Below, piece by piece: positions 6,492-8,834 of a stretch of DNA of 8,834 nt (positions are counted from its first letter, which is position 1; the number at the start of each line of letters is the position of its first letter). The position numbers and the translations under genes are program-made. The notes under the pieces are model-generated. The model searched no databases and was not told the DNA's origin. It saw nothing but the letters and a program-made list of their open reading frames with translations. The stretch covers positions 1 to 8,834 of the forward strand of contig CAMHDC010000034.1 in assembly GCA_946183765.1 (NCBI GenBank). The letters run 5' to 3'. Source of the DNA: an uncultured Clostridia bacterium (lineage in GTDB: Bacteria; Bacillota; Clostridia; Christensenellales; CAG-138).

Positions 6492-6764
6492 TTAGTTCAA
6501 GATCTCCTTGAGAGACTTGCCGGCCTTGAAAGAAGGGGCCTTGGAAGCGTTGATGCTGATCACTTCCCCGGTCATGGGGTTGTGGCCCTTGCGGGCGGGA
6601 CGGTCCTTCGCCTCGAAGGCGCCGAAGCCGACCAGAGAAACCTTTTCACCATTCTTCAGGGTTTCCATAATGGTATCCAGAACGCCGTTGACGACCTTGT
6701 CAACATCCTTGCGGGAAACGGCGGTTTTTTCTGCTACGACAGCGATAAGTTCAGCCTTGTTCAT
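6492..6764 (-). CDS. hup: HU family DNA-binding nucleoid protein
   Basis: A 90-residue histone-like protein, the standard HU length, that binds and bends DNA as a dimer in the nucleoid. Seen: N-terminal helices MNKAELIAVVAEKT, the hydrophobic core VSLVGFGAFEAKDRPARKG (42-60), and the arm tip GHNPMTGE (60-67) with the DNA-intercalating Pro63. The end, APSFKAGKSLKEILN, is the conserved HU C-terminus. GGGAGG lies 7 bases upstream of the ATG, and a near-consensus promoter with an extended -10 precedes it, fitting high expression. It follows the YabN/MazG gene by 83 bases, an order familiar from Clostridia. The gene is set apart from its downstream neighbours by a terminator. Confidence 0.97.
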   Translation of the reverse strand: MNKAELIAVVAEKTAVSRKDVDKVVNGVLDTIMETLKNGEKVSLVGFGAFEAKDRPARKGHNPMTGEVISINASKAPSFKAGKSLKEILN

Positions 6765-6794
6765 GAGTTATCCTCCCATTATCTTTTTTCGAAC

Positions 6795-6835
6795 GGGTCC
6801 TATTTTAGCAGTGATAGGTAGTAAAATCAAGACCC
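6795..6835. repeat. Inverted repeat spanning the HU promoter
   Basis: GGGTC (6795-6799) and GACCC (6831-6835) are complementary, with a nested pair TTTTA (6803-6807) and TAAAA (6822-6826). An alternative pairing CCTAT (6799-6803) with ATAGG (6814-6818) overlaps. The -10 and -35 boxes of the HU promoter lie in or next to the nested arms. No T-run follows on the minus strand, so it does not look like a terminator for the gene upstream. It may be an operator or chance. Confidence 0.35.
6802..6830 (-). promoter_or_regulatory. Sigma-A promoter of the HU gene
   Basis: On the minus strand -35 TTGATT (6825-6830, 4/6) and -10 TAAAAT (6802-6807, 5/6) are exactly 17 bases apart, and TGC before the -10 makes it an extended element. 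The leader to the ATG is about 35 bases and carries GGGAGG. This is the most complete promoter in the window, in keeping with abundant HU synthesis. Confidence 0.75.
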
Positions 6836-6847
6836 AATTTAAGAAAA

Positions 6848-8269
6848 TTAATGGGATTCCGTGGTTTTTGCAGCTTCCCAGAACTCGTCCATCTCCGAAA
6901 GCGTCATTTCGGACAGTTTTTTCCCCGCTTTCTCAACAGCTTTCTCCATCCTCTCAAAGCGGTTGATGAATTTGTCCGTAGCGCGATGAAGGGTTTCCTC
7001 TCCGTCAAGGCCCAGCAGGCGGCAAACGTTCATACAGGCAAAGAGCAGATCGCCCATCTCCTTCTCTATGTCCCTGCCCTCCGCCATGGATTCTCTCAGC
7101 TCCTCCGTTTCCTCACCGATCTTATAAAAGGCATCGGCAGCCGTATCAAAATCGAAGCCTACCTTCCGAGCTTTCTTCTGCACCTTTTCGCAGCGCAGCA
7201 AAGCCGGGAAGCTTCTCGGTACGCTTTTGAGAGTCGCAGTCACCGTCTGCTGTCCCTTCTCCTTCTGCTTCAGCGCATCCCAGTTCTTTAGAACTTCCTC
7301 ACTGGAACTGACATGGACTGAGCCGAAGACGTGGGGATGCCGATAGATCATCTTTCGCACGATCTCCGTGGTCACATCCCTGTCGTCATATCGGCCCTGT
7401 TCTTCGCCGATGATGGGATGGAACAGCACGCTCATCATCAGATCGCCGCATTCCTCAACGATATGCTCGTCGCTGGCTTCGTCGATGGCATCCATTAGCT
7501 CGTAGCACTCCTCGCGAAGATCCTTCTTCAAGCTCTCATGGGTCTGTTCCCGATCCCAGGGGCAGCCGTCCGGCGCACGAAGGCGACGAAGAACGTTCAC
7601 CAGATCCTCATATCCATAGGTCTGCTTCTTCTCAAAAGAAAGCGCCGGTACATACAGAACGGTGGACGCGAAAAAGCCCTTCTCCCTATCCAGCATATAC
7701 AGCGATACGGTGCGCCGGTCATAGGCTCCCGAAGGCTGCTGGATAGCCAAGGTGACGGGATGCTCGTCCGGATAGAACCGCTGAAGCTTCAGCTTTACCT
7801 CTCCCACCAGCAGAGGGTTGTCCAATTCTGAAATAAACAGAGGAACGTCCGTATCTATGTTCTGAGGAAGATCGTTGGCCGTATACACTTGCCCCTTCTC
7901 CGCCTCCGGGAACGCTGCCTGAAAGTACGGGACGCCTGGCAGCTGGATGAGCTCGAAACCGCGCTTTCCACAGGCTTCCTGAATAAAGGGCAGTTGAGCA
8001 AAGCATCCGCCGCCCATGACGGCGTATACGGCGGACCCACCTGAGGTGAGTCGATCGGCGATGGCAGTATTGAGCTCGTCATAATCCGACGCGCCTGTAT
8101 ATAGATCGTCCATGGAAACGAAAGGCAGCTCTGATTCCAAAACGGGACGGGCTGAAGGGTGTTCCCGCGTTTGCAGAAACAGCTTAGGCGCTGTTTCTAC
8201 TGCCTTCCAGGCAGAAAGCGTCAGGGTGTCCGGTGTGCTCAGGGGAGCGATGGTTAGCGTTTTTTTCAT
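6848..8269 (-). CDS. mazG: YabN-type MazG nucleoside triphosphate pyrophosphohydrolase with degenerate tetrapyrrole methylase domain
   Basis: A 473-residue protein with the layout of Bacillus subtilis YabN: an N-terminal SAM-dependent methylase-like domain (about 1-210) fused to two MazG repeats. MazG hydrolyses NTPs to NMP and pyrophosphate, cleaning the pool of abnormal nucleotides. First MazG repeat: LRRLRAPDGCPWDREQTHES (227-246), then EECYE (253-257) and EECGD (272-276), the metal-binding acidic motifs, and RHPHVFG (310-316). Second repeat: EETEEL (386-391) and EKEMGD (402-407). In the N-terminal domain the glycine-rich loop expected near residues 8-14 (GLGxGD in YabN) reads PLSTPD, and the YAVPGHP motif reads YAVMGGG (82-88), so methylase activity is doubtful. 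The ATG is 4 bases after the stop of the flippase gene, with AAGGA 8 bases upstream inside that gene's last codons, so the two are co-transcribed. Confidence 0.93.
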   Translation of the reverse strand: MKKTLTIAPLSTPDTLTLSAWKAVETAPKLFLQTREHPSARPVLESELPFVSMDDLYTGASDYDELNTAIADRLTSGGSAVYAVMGGGCFAQLPFIQEACGKRGFELIQLPGVPYFQAAFPEAEKGQVYTANDLPQNIDTDVPLFISELDNPLLVGEVKLKLQRFYPDEHPVTLAIQQPSGAYDRRTVSLYMLDREKGFFASTVLYVPALSFEKKQTYGYEDLVNVLRRLRAPDGCPWDREQTHESLKKDLREECYELMDAIDEASDEHIVEECGDLMMSVLFHPIIGEEQGRYDDRDVTTEIVRKMIYRHPHVFGSVHVSSSEEVLKNWDALKQKEKGQQTVTATLKSVPRSFPALLRCEKVQKKARKVGFDFDTAADAFYKIGEETEELRESMAEGRDIEKEMGDLLFACMNVCRLLGLDGEETLHRATDKFINRFERMEKAVEKAGKKLSEMTLSEMDEFWEAAKTTESH

Positions 8270-8273
8270 ATCG

Positions 8274-8834
8274 TCATTCCTTGCGCAAGAATCGTTTGAT
8301 GCGTCCGCCGCCGGGGATACTATCCAGCTCCTCTGCGGTAAAAAGTTCCATCATCATGGCCATAAGGAAATATACTCCTACGCCCACCAGTATGGAAGCG
8401 ATGGTGGTTACCATACCGGGCCGTATGGCATGCAAGCCCAAGTAAGCAAAATACACGGCAGCGCCCATGGCCAAAGAACAGATCATAGGCTTGATAAACA
8501 TATTCCATATACGGATCCTAAGCCCGGTCAGTCGAAGGACCAACACAAGATCGATTATTCCCGCCACCGCATAGCATACGACGTTGGATATGGACGCGCC
8601 CAGGATGTTGACGGCAGGCATGGAGAGAAAGATGTAGTTCGAGGCAACCTTCATCACGCCGCCCGCCAACAGACTCCACACCGGCCAGCTTTGCCGCCCC
8701 ATGCCCTGGAGCGCGCCTGTCATGGTCTGAACCAGGGAAATGAAGACGACGCTGAGAGAGGCCACATGCATGATGCTGGTGGCGATGGCCAGGGATTCAG
8801 GCTGTATGCTGTGGAAGAGCATTTGGATGATGGG
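8274..8834 (-). CDS. spoVB: SpoVB/YabM-like polysaccharide/lipid flippase, MATE-MurJ superfamily (partial, N-terminus off the window)
   Basis: The frame is open from the window's right edge for 186 residues to TGA, giving only the C-terminal third of a protein that normally has over 500 residues and about 14 membrane helices. Seen: about five hydrophobic stretches (roughly residues 17-36, 52-70, 78-101, 113-134 and 142-163 of the visible part), the LQGMGRQSWPV loop (42-52) matching the LQG-G+...P motif of SpoVB/MurJ-like flippases, VNILGASISN (75-84), and the cytoplasmic tail EELDSIPGGGRIKRFLRKE typical of YabM/SpoVB. Such proteins move lipid-linked cell-wall or spore-cortex precursors across the membrane. 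The gene immediately in front of a yabN homologue matches the B. subtilis yabM-yabN order. A generic polysaccharide exporter cannot be excluded from this fragment, and a sporulation role is not shown. Confidence 0.8.
   Translation of the reverse strand, partial: PIIQMLFHSIQPESLAIATSIMHVASLSVVFISLVQTMTGALQGMGRQSWPVWSLLAGGVMKVASNYIFLSMPAVNILGASISNVVCYAVAGIIDLVLVLRLTGLRIRIWNMFIKPMICSLAMGAAVYFAYLGLHAIRPGMVTTIASILVGVGVYFLMAMMMELFTAEELDSIPGGGRIKRFLRKE

Overview
The window reads as a chromosomal segment of an anaerobic, moderately GC-rich Gram-positive bacterium, most likely class Clostridia. Evidence: strong GGAGG-type ribosome binding sites, sigma-A promoters (three with a TGn extended -10), a spoVB-like / yabN-mazG / HU gene order known from Firmicutes, a two-subunit iron-sulfur L-serine dehydratase, and an NfnAB-type electron-bifurcating transhydrogenase typical of strict anaerobes. 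All eight genes lie on the minus strand, so transcription runs from the right end to the left. The long open frames on the plus strand are antisense shadows.

In transcription order: (1) 8834-6492 holds the C-terminal part of a SpoVB/MATE-type lipid flippase (cut by the window edge), a YabN-type MazG nucleotide pyrophosphohydrolase whose fused methylase domain looks degenerate, and the nucleoid protein HU with its own promoter. A hairpin terminator at 6422-6449 closes this block. (2) An extended -10 promoter near 6343 starts a compact four-gene operon: sdaAB and sdaAA (ATGA overlap), then nfnA 25 bases later, then nfnB directly abutting it (TAG|ATG). The first pair converts L-serine to pyruvate and ammonia. 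The second pair couples NADH and reduced ferredoxin to NADPH formation. (3) After an 89-base gap with a perfect TTGACA -35 box comes a 393-residue CofE-like (F420-0:L-glutamate ligase family) protein, closed by a clean terminator at 1199-1218. (4) An extended -10 promoter with a perfect TATAAT drives folC, which runs off the left edge after 374 codons.

A plausible working picture (inference): serine deamination yields pyruvate, pyruvate oxidation elsewhere yields reduced ferredoxin, and Nfn turns part of that into NADPH. The CofE-like protein and FolC are both members of gamma-glutamyl ligase families acting on cofactors, and sit side by side. No F420 biosynthesis genes are visible, so the real substrate of the CofE-like protein is the most open question here.

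No tRNA, rRNA, CRISPR array, insertion sequence, prophage or defence system is visible, and no non-coding gap exceeds 190 bases. I found no clear sign of a wholly new system; the interest lies in gene pairing, the CofE-like protein and the altered methylase domain.
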